Source of the DNA: Adineta steineri
Lineage: Eukaryota > Rotifera > Eurotatoria > Adinetida > Adinetidae
NCBI GenBank assembly: GCA_905250115.1
Contig: CAJNOI010000055.1
Span: 213,320 to 277,319, forward strand
Reading direction: 5' to 3'
Length of the DNA: 64,000 nucleotides
This document shows positions 10,685 through 24,199 of the stretch, piece after piece; position 1 is the first letter of the stretch, and every line of letters begins with the position of its first letter. The notes beneath the pieces are model-generated. The model saw only the letters and a list, made by a program, of their open reading frames with translations. It searched no databases and was not told where the DNA came from. Both the position numbers and the translations under genes were made by a program.

Positions 10685-13155
10685 CTATTTTCTTTCTTAT
10701 ACTTTATTTTTTACTTTTTTGCTTTATTTTTTTCTTTTTTGTTTTATTTTCTTCTTTTCAATAAAAATAAATTAGCTAGAAATATCTCTTATTCATTGCC
10801 TTTTCTTAATAATAATGAGAGATCAATGAAGCACAATACATCAAATAGATATTTTAATATGATTGCTTGCAGTAGAGTTTGATTTCAAATGATACTAAAC
10901 AAGGATTGAAATGGTTGTATTTATTCAACCATAACATTTATCTACACTCATGGTGTAGTATAGAAGAAAAAAAATCGCACATGTATTCAGGGAGAAAGAG
11001 AACAGAACAGAAGAATGTTGACGGTAACAGTGATATACGATGATGAGTAAGAACAGATGACTCCTGCGTACTAATATATAAAACTGCTTTATGCAAAGAA
11101 AATAAATAAAATGAATTTGATGTGCATATTAAACAACAAGTGATATTTAGTTGAAAACTGGTATGTTTTACTTATCAACTATTTCGTATAATAGCTGATA
11201 TATTAATTAAATGAAAAATCAATACTAAAACAACAATATTTTTCATATAAACTTAGACTTTTATGTAGTTATTTTTAGTTTTAATACAAATAAGGAACGT
11301 TTCGATCTTATACGGTCATTTTTAACCTTACATAGTGGACGAAAGGATGTTACAATCAATATAAGAAACAAAAACATAAACATACTACTAGTTAACTTAT
11401 ATATTTTATTCTGATTCAATTACTAAAGCGTTTTTATATTGACTGTAACATCCTTTTTATTATCTAAGATTGACGGTGATCGTATGAAATCGAAAGTTTC
11501 CTATATCAAAATAAAAATAGCTAGATTAAAACTACTTTTATATGAAAATTAATTGAAACTCTCAAGATTATATATTTTGTATATATTATTACAGAAAAGT
11601 AGTATTTTTAAAACTCATTTTTAATTAATACATTGACATATAAAGATGACATTTGTATATTTCTACCGAATTTTAAATTTATACTTTTCAAATTTTTGTA
11701 GTTATTATATATAATATTTAGAGTTATATAGCAATGATAAAGAATAATTATTTGATAAAATTTATACAATTTTCATAAATAGACAAGAAAACAAACAGAA
11801 ATATATTTGTAGTTATTCTCTCACATCCGTTTATGTGTTTGTATAGATAGAAAATAAAAATAAATTAATCATAAACCTTTTTGAATATTTTTATTAATAT
11901 ATAGTTAACGAATTGATCATACACAGTTGATATGTAAAAGCAGAAAAAAAATAATTACAAGAATATATTTTAATTTTTCTTTTTCTTATCATAGGATATT
12001 TCTCTAAATTATCAGTAAAAATATTATTATTGATTAAAACTATATATTTTATTTATTAAAATAATTTATTTTAGAATATTTGTAGTTGTATTGATTTATT
12101 TCGTTTTCTAATCGTGTAGTATTTAAATGTGTATGGACCATAGATTGTTTGTAGTCAAAAGATCAAAGTTAATATATTCAATCAAAAATTTTTTCAATAA
12201 TTTATTCACTTTCATCCATAGCTTAAAAGTGATTTAGGTATTAGAAAAAATTATAATAAATATTTTTCTTGTTAATTTAAAATCAACAGAGAATTTTATA
12301 CTGGTAATAGAATATTTAACTATTTTATTTTTCATTTTAACGGATAATATATATAATTCTTCATTTGACATGTTTGAAAGACATTTATTATATGTTTACA
12401 GGAAGAAATCTTTCTTACAATAATATAATAGAAAACATTTCGTTTTAATTTATAATGTAGAGTCAACAAATCTATTTATCATTGCTTATTGATTGTCAAT
12501 TTTTATTCATATAATATATAGTTTATTGAAATAAAGATTCTATTACAGTATATAATTTATAATTTTTCTATGTAGATAGATGTTGCTAGATAACAAGTAG
12601 GGATCTGTTTATAACAGCTTGTCTATAGGTATAAACATTGACTTTATTGACAAGTTAAATTATCTTCATAGTACTTTTTCTGCATGTAATACTTAGGACA
12701 GATGTTCTTAATCAAAAAGGTGCGATGAAACACAAACTTATAAATGATTATTCATATTATATCATGTATTTTATTTGTTAATAATAATCAGATACAATAC
12801 AATCAGTTTTAGTCATAGATTATTTTAGTAGGAATTCACTATTATTCTCATATATCTGAATGTCTACTCGTCATAATTCTTATTATTCAACAAAAAATGA
12901 ATACATTGATTGAAATTAGAATTCATCCTCCATAACTTCTTTAACGAAAACAATGGAGTGATTGAATTATTGCTCTAGTAACAGTATCGGCTAGGTTACA
13001 AAATCAATAGCAAACAAAATATATTTGATACATGTAGATATTTATTTATATGCAAGGATAAAATACTTTGTTTTTCATATATTTAAATTAAAAAGAAAAT
13101 TGTTTCTGTTTATATAAATGAGTAAATATAAATCATGTTCATTTCTTATTTTTTC
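10685..13155. other. AT-rich intergenic region
   Basis: No gene recognised on either strand. The only structured element noticed is the foldback at 11292-11503. Confidence 0.5.
11292..11503. mobile_element. foldback / long-TIR element
   Basis: Two arms of about 70 bp in inverted orientation, 11292-11364 and about 11434-11503, separated by about 70 bp. Matching pieces include AAAGGATGTTACAATCAATA versus its inverted partner (TATTGACTGTAACATCCTTT) and the outer GGAACGTTTCGAT versus ATCGAAAGTTTCC. Identity is high at the inner end and lower outward. Consistent with an old non-autonomous DNA transposon or other foldback DNA. No clear target-site duplication was found. Confidence 0.6.
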
Positions 13156-13508
13156 TTAACCATTACGACCTTTAACAATGTTAGTAGATTCTTGTTTTTG
13201 ACGTTGAATATCAGCTTCCGATACACAACATAATTTATCTTTTCCACAAACTTTTGTTTGTTTTGCACATTTATATGGTAGTTTACAGCATGTATTACTA
13301 AGTGTACCACCACATTTGCCTTTGTATAAACTGCACTGCCCTTTAATTTCTTTCTTTTTGGCGTCGCCACCACCAGTAAAAAATCTATCAAAAACAAAAT
13401 AATAATAATAATCAATTATCTAACATAATTTATCACTTACGCATTTGTTTGTAAAACAAATAAATAACTGATAATAGCAAGTACAAAACAAATTGTTAAA
13501 TATTTCAT
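13156..13508 (-). CDS. small secreted cysteine-rich protein
   Basis: Two exons on the minus strand: 13441-13508 (68 bp) and 13156-13384 (229 bp), joined across a 56-bp intron with GTAAGT and GATAG ends. The spliced product is 98 aa. It starts MKYLTICFVLAIISYLFVL, a clear signal peptide ending near LQTNA. The mature part is basic, with eight cysteines between GQC and LCC arranged C-C-CC-C-C-CC. This resembles a disulfide-knotted secreted peptide (defensin-like or other small Cys-rich class), but no specific family was recognised. A longer open frame overlaps in a different register and lacks these features. Function unknown; secretion is the firmest inference. Confidence 0.75.
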
Positions 13509-15452
13509 TTTGAATATGATCCTTAATATTCAAAAAAGATCGTTGTTTACGGTTTTTTATAAGAATGTATCAGGCATGTGCGCTTATTTATATACGTAGA
13601 GACAAAAAGAGGATAAACATCCACCTACTTCTGTCACCAATAAAAATTATTTTATCTTTTTGTTTTCATTAGATAGTGTATTTATCAATGAGATGCTACA
13701 TATAGATTTTGTTAAGTAATATCTGTTAGACAGATATATATCTTGATTTCTGTCAACATCAATTATTTCCTATAACATCGTCATTTGTCTTCAAAGGTCA
13801 ATCTTTATATTGAAAACATTATATATTAAGAGTTATTTGACAACATCATTTTACAAAATAAATAAACGTCTTTGATAGAGATGTATGGAATCAGTACAAC
13901 CAGAAAAGAACTTGTCTGAGATGTAGTTAAATATACAAATAAACTCTTTCTTTTTCAACAAATTATGTTATTAATTCAGATCAAAAAAAGGATGACCAAA
14001 AACAAGTGGCGATATTCCTAGACTGAATTAATAATAACTTAAAATGTCCAAAGAAATGCTAAACGACAAAATGTTTACTGTATTTATATAATACACGATT
14101 TAATTTTTCGAAAAGTTTTGATAAGAAACGGAACCAAAATCTTTCGATTTAGTTTTACTTTACCGTATTTTCTAAAGCTATTATAGAATTTCAACAATCA
14201 GATAGGTGTAGCGAATCGCCTATTAAAAGATTCTGAGCTAAAATATTTTTAATCCAATGGAAGAGTCAAATGAACTTCGACTGTTATAATAACGACTATT
14301 GAGATCATTTGAGAATTATGAAAAATATGTTAGTTAACAACATAAATAGCAAAAGACAAAATATAGGTGTTTAATGTACCCGTCAGATTCCAATAGAAGA
14401 ACAAACTTCGTTATAAGTATTAATAGTACATTTTAAAACTAGAATCAATGTGTATACCAAACGAACAAAATATTAGCGAGATGTACAATCATGTAATACA
14501 TCTTTTCTGTTGTTCAGGTTAAATAAAACATAGCTCAGATCAGAAAATTATTCCATAAATCGAAATTAATTTTGAATTCAACAAGAACTTTCTATAAAAA
14601 TAAATGTTTTTTTTAATATAATAAATTGCTTTATCTTCAACTTTTAACAAGGCTAAAATACAATTGACATTTTACTCAATATGAAAAAATCCATTGATGA
14701 TTCGACAAGACAAAGAAGCAATAGTGTCGGGAGTTAGTAGTTTTCGGATATAGTTATTTCTATCAAAGCTTTTGATCTCCAATTAATAGCACTTAGAAAA
14801 CTTGAGTCAAATTATTTATTCATCTTTAGTTAAACAACAAAAAACTAACACAATAATATCATCTTCAATTAATTTACCGTCGTTATCGTTTTTCACAAAT
14901 CGATTAATATTACAACTTTTAGCTTTTTGAAGATGATCACAGACTACTTTGATACCACACTAAGCACATTATATTTTTGCAAGATTTTATTCGATATATA
15001 CAATGTTTACCAGTTTCACCAAATGATCAATACTATGTAACAGATTTGGCAGATACTCTATACTATCTGTTTTTCTAAATTAGCAGATAATCTACATCAT
15101 CTACCAGATTTGATAAATACTCTGCATTTTCTGTCAGACTTAGCTAATAGTCTATATTCCTGTTAGTATTATCAAGAACTATATTGTAAAAGAAATGATT
15201 CTTAAAGACAACATATTTGTTTCCTGTATTTATTAACTAAAACCACAATGTACTATTTTTATATATAAGTACGAAGTCATAAAACTTCCATCGTATACTA
15301 AATAAGTTAACAAAAAACAACTATTCTGCTTGAAAACTTCCACATTAAATCCCCTATCTTATCTTTTTTTTTCAATGAATTTAAACTAGTATATCAATAC
15401 AACAATAAAACACATACAAAAAATATATAAATCTCTATATAATCTAAAAAAT
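13509..15452. other. intergenic
   Basis: AT-rich with no recognisable coding region. Contains a short minisatellite at about 15045-15170. Confidence 0.5.
15045..15170. repeat. degenerate ~31-bp minisatellite
   Basis: About four imperfect copies of a unit like CAGATTTGGCAGATACTCTA followed by an ATCTGT-type end. The copies are diverged and no coding function is apparent. Confidence 0.55.
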
Positions 15453-16464
15453 TTAAACTTTAGTTTGACGTGAAAAACGAATTTGTTCATAAGGTACGAA
15501 ACGTTCACTTGGCGAAAGAGGTGGTAGTAGTAGTGGAGGTGTTGGTGATGATGGTAACAATACATTATTTTGTTCATTTTTTCTTTCATCATCATCAAAC
15601 GTTGATAAAGTTTTAATTTCAACTGTTGATGATGTAAAAAAAGATACTATTGTTAATATTAATATTAATATAATACATATATATGATGTACCTAAATGTA
15701 CATCTAAATTCGATGTTATTTGTTTAATAATTAATTCTAAATCATGTGTAAATGAATAGATTTGATGAGTTGAATAATGTTCACGCATTGTTTCAAGATA
15801 TGCTAATGGTTCATAAAGACGATTATTATTTTGTTGTATTATAATAATAATAAGAAATATTGATGAGAATAGAGTAGAAATTATTGCAATTAAACGAAGA
15901 TAAAGATCATTTAAACAAGGAATATAACGATATAATCGAAGAAAATTAACAGAAAAAAATAATATTTGAATATTCATTATAATAATAACTAGCTTATGAG
16001 TTGTGTTTATATAAGATGGTTTTTGACAAGTACATTTTTCTGATAAATATACTGATGTTGTAAATATACATTGTTGATGATATTTTATATTATGACAAAG
16101 TCCATAATTTGTTTCATGAAATGTTGGTAAAAGATTTCGACCACATTTATATCCAACTATACAATGACTTGATAGACCAAATGAATGAGTTTGACCTAGA
16201 ACAAAAAAATATATTGAGTGTTTATGATATTTTGGTTTCAAACAAAATACCATGACGATAGAGTATATCAGTATATTTTTCAACTTCACCACGAATCAAT
16301 GGATCCATTTGATTATTTTCCAGAGGAATTAATGATGAAGATATCGAACGTAATTGAACAGATTTCCAATTTGTTAAACAAAATGCAATTAAACTTAATA
16401 TAAATGATATTGAACTAAGGACAAGAGAAGTAATGATAAGAGTGCGTGCGAGAGACTGCGTCAT
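15453..16464 (-). CDS. four-pass membrane protein, claudin/PMP22-like topology
   Basis: Two exons on the minus strand: 16251-16464 and 15453-16195, with a 55-bp intron (GTATTT...TTCTAG). The junction reads LYRH-G-QTHSFGL. The product is about 318 aa. TM1 is near residues 8-30 (LIITSLVLSSISFILSLIAF), followed by a long first extracellular loop with cysteines (SSHCIVGYKC, NYGLCHN, CTCQKP). TM2 follows that loop (LVIIIMNIQILFFSV), then TM3 (IAIISTLFSSIFLIIIII) and TM4 (YICIILILILTIVSFFT). The cytosolic tail is proline-rich. The topology and an NW before the first loop recall claudin/clarin/PMP22-type tetraspan proteins, but the GLW-C-C signature is not intact, so the family is tentative. Confidence 0.68.
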
Positions 16465-19400
16465 TCATTCAAATCATTATCTGAAAAAGAAAATTTACAT
16501 TATCCAAAAAGAAACACAGAAAAAAAGTTAAAAATAACAACATTTTTTACTAATTAAGTGACAGTCTACACTTTTTTTGTGATATAGAGAACAAAATGTG
16601 TAATACTTTTATAAGTGAAAATTCAATTGAAAGAAAGGGTTCAATTACATATTTCTTTTTTCTCGTTACGGATTAATTTTAAAGATATATTATATTACTC
16701 TGATACAATTAGATAGTAGTTTATAGTAAGAAAAAAAAGATGTTACTACATACTAGATTAAACTATAAATGTGTGTGTATGTATGTGTCAAAGACATTCA
16801 TATAATTTGTGCGTTTACTGACAGGTATGTATGTTACTTACAAGCTGAAGGCACCGGATGCCTAACTACATTTGTGTCAATCTAGCGAACAGTGATGTTT
16901 CTTCTTCTTCTTCTTTTATTTGAAGCTTTATATATATATATAAATTTGCTCGGTAGAAGAAAAAAATCACGTCTTCATTTATGTGTGATATATAGACAAG
17001 AAATGTTTCTTTTCTTCATTTACCGTCTTAAATCTATTAATGTCTCATACAGTTTGTTTTTCTTTTGTATGTATATATATAGAAAGAACGGAAAAATACA
17101 GACGACTAGATGATTCTGAGTATCTTGTTTGCCTATTGAGTTAAGATATTCATTCGATGATCGGATCACTTCACCTGTCAGATAGACTATAAGAAGTGAT
17201 AGTACGATTAACATGCATCGTTGAGTGTCGATACACATATACATATGAACTGATATCACTTATATGTCAATGCTCGAGGGCACAACAATGAGTGAGTGAA
17301 TGACGTTTATATCGTCACTATAGATGAATGTGTAAGAAAGAAAGGATATGACTTTTTATGAAGAATTCACTCAAGGAAATCCTTTCAATGATATAATAAG
17401 CGATGTCATTTTTCTTTTTTTTTCCTTCTTCTTCTTCTTCTTTTTCTTCTACTAAATGAGTCTCCAGGGGGAAGAAGCAAAGACGTAAGAAGTTTTATTG
17501 TTTGTATCAAAAAAGAAAAGGTATGAAGATTTAATACAAAAGAAAAATTGTTAAATAAGAATCAACATGTTTACTCGAAAATTTTCTCCATATTCATGAT
17601 TATTAAATAAACAAAAAACTAATCATTTAAGTTTTATATATATATAACTTAAATAACCTTCATTAGAATTCTCAAGAGAATACTAACGTAACTAAATTGT
17701 TAACGATTAATTGTCACACGAACAAATAACATTTGATAATAAATGAAAGACGAGTGACAAAAGAAAGACAACATTTTCTCGACATATAAAGTATATAGAT
17801 AATCGTTTTCTTCTCTTAACTTGACAGGTATAAAAAATCTGTTGAATATCTTTTTGGTAAGATCATTAGAATACGAGCAAATACAGAATTAGACTATTTA
17901 TCATCATCATCATTGTCCTTCTCTCTTTCCTTTAGTTCTAACAACAAAAAAAAGAAAAGAAAAGACAACATTTGATGCTTATTTGTTTTACACAACAGGC
18001 AGTCAAGCAAACGTCTTATGGTATATATGTATGTCAGGAACAGGGGATCAATTTCTTCATTTAGTAAACATCGATTGGCATTTATGCTCATATTCTTTCT
18101 GTCTCTTTTCTCAAGTGATAAATGACAGCAGAAATGTACATCGGTATATTTATCTTTGATGAGTTAACATGAAACACATTGGATTTTTTTTCCTTCATAA
18201 CCACATATATATATATAAAGTAGGATCATTTATAGTAAAAGGTCAACTCATTTTAGACACACTTTGTTAACAAATGTCATATAGTGGTTTATCGAATAAC
18301 AATATTTAATATAAACATGTGTGTACATTAAACTAATTGAAGCATCAATGAATGTTTATTTCTTCATGGACAGAGACGATTAAGATGCCAATCATGATTT
18401 AATATTATCTTCTAAGAGTCAAAATCATCTTGAAGTGATTTATAAGTGTTAGAAAAAATTTTTATTTGCTTTCTCATTGTTTAATTAGAATAATGAAAGT
18501 ATTATTATAAGTGTGTAAAATGTAACAAAAAATGAGGTCTTCTAATTAAAACGGACAGAATTTCAAAGTATAAATATATTCTTTAACAGAAGAAGTTATA
18601 ATGAAGATTAATTTATCAATTATTGGATGAATAATCTAAAAATAAACTGTTTTTTTTTATAATAGAACAGATCAAATACTACTCAATGCCTTAGAATATT
18701 TTTGTTTCGTTCTTGACAATTGTTGGACAAATTCCATATGGAATATTATAAAACATTATCGATCGTTAAAAATTATAGCATAAAACCAAAAAAAAGATTT
18801 CTCTGGACCAAAACCCGAACTTTCGTTTGTTAATATAAAATTGACACTAATTGTATTATGTAGAACTAGTATATGAGATAATTAACTTATACATATACAA
18901 AAGATAAGACATCGAGACTTCGAATTGATAGACAAGTATATCTAATTGTTATAAATAGAAATAAATATATATCAAACAAAATATTAAAATTTAATTTCTT
19001 ATATAGTTATTTGACGATCTATAATTAACTATAAAACTTACCCATGTTTCCATAGAAAAATCATCAGGATATCTCTAGAACAATTATTTTATTTTATGCA
19101 TATAAGTAATAGGCATGACCTTGTAAATAACATTGATGATGTCTTAGAAATATAAGAGTTGAAGTGAAGTTCAAATAATTATCAGAGGAAGAATTTATAA
19201 TTGCGAAAATTGATATATAATAAAATCTCTTTATAGTTCTAATGAACTATCTAGCTAAACTGATTCTACGAGTTTGTATATCAAATCTGTTATACAGTGC
19301 AATTGAACATGAACCTTTATTTGTCATTAAAATCGAAGTATGTGAGGATGACGTATACTTACAGTTATAATCTTTGATTGAATCAAATTTGAATATTAAT

Positions 19401-19832
19401 TCATTTATTAGTTTTGATCTCTGATGTATTATTTTTTAATCATACAACAAAATATTTTGATCAACTTATCTTTAGCGTCATCTACCGCATAAAATTTACC
19501 TATATTTTTATTTATAACTTCGACAAACTATTAGCAAAATGAATTTCTTCTGAAACTAGTTGATATTCTTTAATAAGAGTCTTACTAATAATTTGATTCG
19601 ATATATATTAAGGACAAATCCGTTGCTACTCTACTACGGTTTTTCTGCTTCAAATTTTCGTTTCGTTTCTTTTTTTCTTCATTGAATCACCTGGTTCTCT
19701 TCTCTATAAAGCATATATAATTATCAGAACATTATCATGATTATAAACGACATTCATAATTCTTTTTAGATTATATTGATATTTATATTTAATTATATTA
19801 TAATGAATAATATGTATTGAACAGTTTTTATC
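16465..19832. other. long intergenic region with simple repeats
   Basis: No gene recognised. Simple-sequence tracts occur at 16895-16915 (TTC), about 16931-16942 (TA) and 17411-17452 (pyrimidine run with CTT repeats). Open frames at 16892-17259 and 17894-18091 are low complexity and were not accepted. It may hold distal regulatory DNA for the divergent neighbours. Confidence 0.45.
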
Positions 19833-22800
19833 ATGTCTCTTTTAACAGATACCATTGTCGTAACAATTTCTCAAGTATGTATTTTTTTATCTAAATTTGA
19901 TAAAAATTCTCTATTGATAATAAGAAATTTTTAAGATCGCTTTTTTTCTTGGTGGTTGGATGTTCTTTGTACGACAACTTGGGTTAAATTATGGTGTGAG
20001 AAATCGTTTTGTTATTCTTTCATTTGCATTAATATTTACATTAAGTTGTATGATGTTTGAATTGATTATTTTTGAAATTCTTGCTTTATTAAAACCAACG
20101 TATGTTTGATTATCTATATAAAAATTTTTTTATTCAATTCAAATAGGTCAAGATATCTTTATTGGCATATTGTTTTATATTCTATGCTTTTTCTACTTGT
20201 TTTTCTTATACCATTTTATATTGCATATTTATTATTGAATACAGTTAAAATTGGTAAAAGAATTTTTTTTTTTTTTTTATATTTAATAGAAATATTTTTA
20301 TTTTTAGTTCGAGATTTTCGTCTTGTTTTATTGTTTACATTAATTGCATGGTGTTTTTATTTATATGTATTTTGGAAATTTGGAAATCCATTTCCAATAT
20401 CAAATCGAAATGAATTTTTTAGTATTGAATTCTGTATAAGTCGTGTAGGAATTATTGGTGTAACTGTTATGGCTATTTTAAGTGGATTTGGTGGTATGAA
20501 AAATAATTTCATATTAATGATAAAAAATATTTTTATAGATTTTCTTTTCTAGCTGTCAATTGTCCATATACATATATGACTTATTTTATTAAGGTAAATT
20601 GAAATTGAAAAGAAGAATTTTGAAATTTTCATATTGACTGAAAGTTAATGTAATAAAGATTGTAAAATAGTGTGACTCAATTTTTATCATACAGAAAATG
20701 TATGATAAGCTTTTGTTCGAAAAATGAGTTAAAATTATGTCAATATTGTTTTTGTACTTTCGACTTTCCGCTCAAGTTAGTTATACATATATTACATCTA
20801 CATTGATTTTCTTCCGGTAATGATTATATACTAGTACTATTGCTATTAAATTAATGTTCATGGATAAATCTTAATGCTAGACTTATAAGTTTTGCTAAAG
20901 GCAATAAATGATTAAAAAAATACTGATATAATAACCAAATTGTTATACAAAAATACGACTACCCAGACAGACAGAACTGCTAAAAAACACGTAAATACAC
21001 CGTTTCTACGCAAATTTTTGGAAAGCGTTTTACTGGGTTGAAATTTACTCCATAGTTACTCGTTGAAACGTGGAATTGAACGTGGTTTTACACGTTATTT
21101 TGTGAGTGTTAACGGGTTAATCACAATAGACAAAGCCAACGGAGATAAAAATCGTCAAAATGCGCGCTTTTTCGGATTTTATTTTCGTTAAAGTTTCAAA
21201 ATTTCTACGCGTAGTTCTCCGTTTTTTTCTGAGTTTTGTCTGTCTGGGTATTAGAAAAAGATTTGTCAAATACAAATACATCATGAACTCATCAAAGTTA
21301 ATATTCGATAATGAAGTCAGTATGATATTATCCATTTTAAATAAACCGATCATTTGGTACTATTATATGCGTCTCTGAATAACAGTTGAGATTAAGATAA
21401 GATAGTCGAATTGATTTTTTGTCTAGATCTAACCCAAGCTTATAAAATCTCGGTCATCCAATGCTAAAATAAAAAGAATAGACAATGCGAGTTTTAATTT
21501 AATTAATGAAATTTTGTGTCTACAGAACGGACTTTTGGATAAATTCGTCGTATCTATTTATAATACTCAATACATTCACATTGTTACCAGGGGTGGCGCG
21601 ATCGGACGAGTGTCGGGGGTGTGACACCCGCCCCCCCCCCAAATCTTCGAAAATTTCTATTTTGTGCTCAACAAAATCGGCAAATCTTCTTAGATATTTT
21701 ACCAAAGATAATGCTACACCCCCTGCAATGTTGGCTGACTCGTGCCGCCCCTGATTGTCACTATTGATCATTTTCGAAATATAAACTCTTTCACGTCTCA
21801 TGAAGCGAAATAATTCTGATCGTATTCATAAAATGAAAAATTCTGTAATAATTTATTATTTATATTTAGTCGATGACTGATAAAGATATAACTGATGCAC
21901 AAAAACGTTTAAAACAAGTTATGGATGTTGTTGTAACAAAGAAGAAACGTATTGCTCTTATTGAACATGAAAATTTCATGAGAACAATGACTGCAAATGT
22001 TAATTCAACTAATCCATGGCATATTCTTCGACGAACATTTACTTCTCGTTTTGAAAATCCATTAATCAATCATATATCATCTGCAGATAGTGATATCAAT
22101 TCGATTAAACAAGAAATATATATCTATGAAGAAATTTATACACAATTATATACTGATCTTGTTGATTTAAATGAATTAAAAGAACGTATTGAATATTCTA
22201 AAACATTACAAGGAAAATATTTTCATGTCGTCGGACATTTTTTTTCTGTATATTGTATATGGAAAATTTTAATTTCATCTATAAATATTATTTTTAATCG
22301 AGTAGGAAAAGGTAAATTGAATATTTATAGAAAAACAAGAAATATATAATTTTTTCTAGTTGATCCGGTGACAAAAAGTATTGAATTAACAGTTCATTAT
22401 TTTAATTTCGAATTTGATGTACACTTTTGGTCACAATATGTATCATTTATATTAATCGGTATTATGGTTGTAACAAGTATTCGTGGTTTATTAATAACAT
22501 TAACAAAAGTTTGATAATAAAATTACAGCGAATTCAAAAAAAAACTAAAAATAATTTTTTATTTCAATAGTTTTTCTATTTCATATCAAGTAGTCGTTCA
22601 TCAGATGTTATTTTTTTATGTCTTGCTCAATTAATGGTAAATATAATAAAAGAAAAATATTCATCTTTTCGTTTTTTTCTATAGGGAATGTATTTTGTAT
22701 CATCTGTACTTCTTCTTCGAATGAATATGCCAGCAAAATATCGGTAATTTAATTCGAATAAATATTCAGTGAGATTAAAATATGATTTTTTAATAATAGG

Positions 22801-23026
22801 CATATTATTTCACGAGTTCTTGGTGATTTACAATTTAATTTTTATCATCGTTGGTTTGATTGTATTTTTCTACTGTCGGCATTATTTAGTATTGGAATTC
22901 TTTATTTACATCATCGATCAACTCAACAATCGCTATCACTTTATGATAAAACTGTACAAAAGGTAATTATTGAAAGAAAAATAATTCTTATCTTAAATCT
23001 TCCTTTATTTATAGATTCATGATTAA
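19833..23026 (+). CDS. GPHR: Golgi pH regulator (GPHR/GPR89 family)
   Basis: Eleven exons: 19833-19874, 19936-20099, 20147-20253, 20308-20493, 20553-20593, 21870-22311, 22360-22508, 22571-22636, 22685-22743, 22800-22962 and 23015-23026. Frames join cleanly to give 476 aa, close to the length of animal GPHR. Diagnostic stretches in order are MMFELIIFEIL, YVFWKFGNPFPIS, ISRVGIIGVTVMAILSGFG, NCPYTYM, KKKRIA, KERIEYSKTLQGKYF, VTSIRGLLITLTK, LCLAQLMGMYFVSSVLL and GDLQFNFYHRWFD. GPHR is a multi-pass anion channel of the Golgi that sets luminal pH. Most introns are about 45-60 bp; intron 5 (20594-21869) is 1.3 kb and holds two transposon-like insertions. The last exon is only 12 bp (IHD-stop). Confidence 0.93.
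20960..21250. mobile_element. MITE with TA target duplication, in GPHR intron 5
   Basis: Terminal inverted repeats TACCCAGACAGACAGAAC and GTTTTGTCTGTCTGGGTA (one mismatch) bound about 290 bp with no coding capacity. The outermost TA on each side suits the TA target duplication of Tc1/mariner-type elements. GC content and CG dinucleotides inside differ visibly from the AT-rich intron. Confidence 0.8.
21588..21753. mobile_element. hAT-type MITE in GPHR intron 5
   Basis: A 166-bp insert begins CAGGGGTGGCGCGA and ends TCGTGCCGCCCCTG (imperfect terminal inverted repeats). It is flanked by ATTGTTAC (21580-21587) and ATTGTCAC (21754-21761), an 8-bp target duplication with one difference. These are hAT hallmarks. 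A C-run of about ten bases lies inside. Non-autonomous. Confidence 0.82.
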
Positions 23027-24199
23027 TAATGAAATTGTTACTTTTATATAAATGTGTGTGTTATCTTAGATCGATTTTTTGTAAACAAGAAATAAAAATT
23101 GTTTTGATTTTTTCATAAATAAATATCTAGTTTACAAAACGTAATCATAATTCTTGAATAGAATTTCTTATGTGGACGAATATTTTATGATTATTATATT
23201 GTAGTTAATCTAAGAGTTAGATGTATGAAAACATTAGTTAAATGCGAATAGTAAATGAATCGATATTATATATCGAAGGTTATTGTAGAAGATGCCTGCT
23301 CAGAAATAGATATTAAGGGACATAAATAACGATGAATTATATAACATTTTTATGGTATCATTCTCTGCTCGAACATATGAATGTACTCAAAATGATTGTT
23401 ACTGTCATATTCTGACATCATCGGTGCAATAGATAACATGTTGTATTTTAATGATATTGAGAAAAATATTATACATTTCACAAGACTTTAAAAACTTATT
23501 TGTTGAATGTATGATAAACTCTAATAAATCATTTCGCGAAAAAAAGTCATATGATGAACGATGCTTTAAGTTTATTCTTGAGAAAGAATAAAACAACTGA
23601 TATTGATACAAAATATGCATTTACCATTTATATAATGGTTACTGTCCATGTTGAAGTCAATGATAATCGAACGAAATAACTAGAAATTTAAGAATGGTGA
23701 TGCTCAACCATGTATTTATTTCAACATAAGTAATTCGTCTATTTCTATTTAAAAATCTAGTAGCATCAAAATAAGCGTGACAGATAGTGTCAAGAGATTA
23801 TGCGTCATTAAACTTTTTGTTTGCGGTACATCTTTAGTAATTGATCAAAATGCATATTGATTTCACATCATAATCAATCTAACTTTAATATTGTCTGATA
23901 CGTATTGTTTTTTTCTTCGACTAAAAAATACAATTGTAAAGATAAATATGATTTATTACGTCATAATAATTTCTTTCTTTTATATATATATACGCATAGA
24001 AATTTGATTCGTTTCAATTATGATTTTAAGAATACCAGAAAAAAATGGAATATATTTCTTTTTATTAGTAATTGCTAAAAGTAAGGATTTGTAATATGAG
24101 TCGTTGTTTTAATAACGATAGATTGATATAATTGTGAAAAGAAATCATTTCTATCCATCTATTGATATTGAAACATAAAATATTCGATTTCTACTAAAA
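23027..24199. other. intergenic
   Basis: AT-rich, no convincing gene. A short ATG-led frame at 24020-24080 followed by GTAAGG was considered as a first exon of the next gene but its phase does not fit. Confidence 0.45.

Noticed and set aside
13146..13415. 89-codon minus-strand frame
   Set aside because: It reads the second exon of the cysteine-rich protein in the wrong register and includes intron; the spliced frame gives a signal peptide and ordered cysteines.
15386..15622. 78-codon His/Tyr-rich minus-strand frame
   Set aside because: Shadow of the Pro/Ser-rich tail of the four-pass membrane protein.
16892..18091. Short open frames in the region upstream of GPHR
   Set aside because: Low-complexity translation of CTT and TA microsatellites with no family features.
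21117..21801. Open frames of 72-93 codons on both strands in GPHR intron 5
   Set aside because: They overlap the two MITE-like inserts, which explain the local open frames and higher GC.
24020..24080. Possible first coding exon of the Hint gene with donor GTAAGG
   Set aside because: Its phase does not match the next exon; the ATG-only exon at 24200 with GTAAAT joins in frame directly to a signal peptide.
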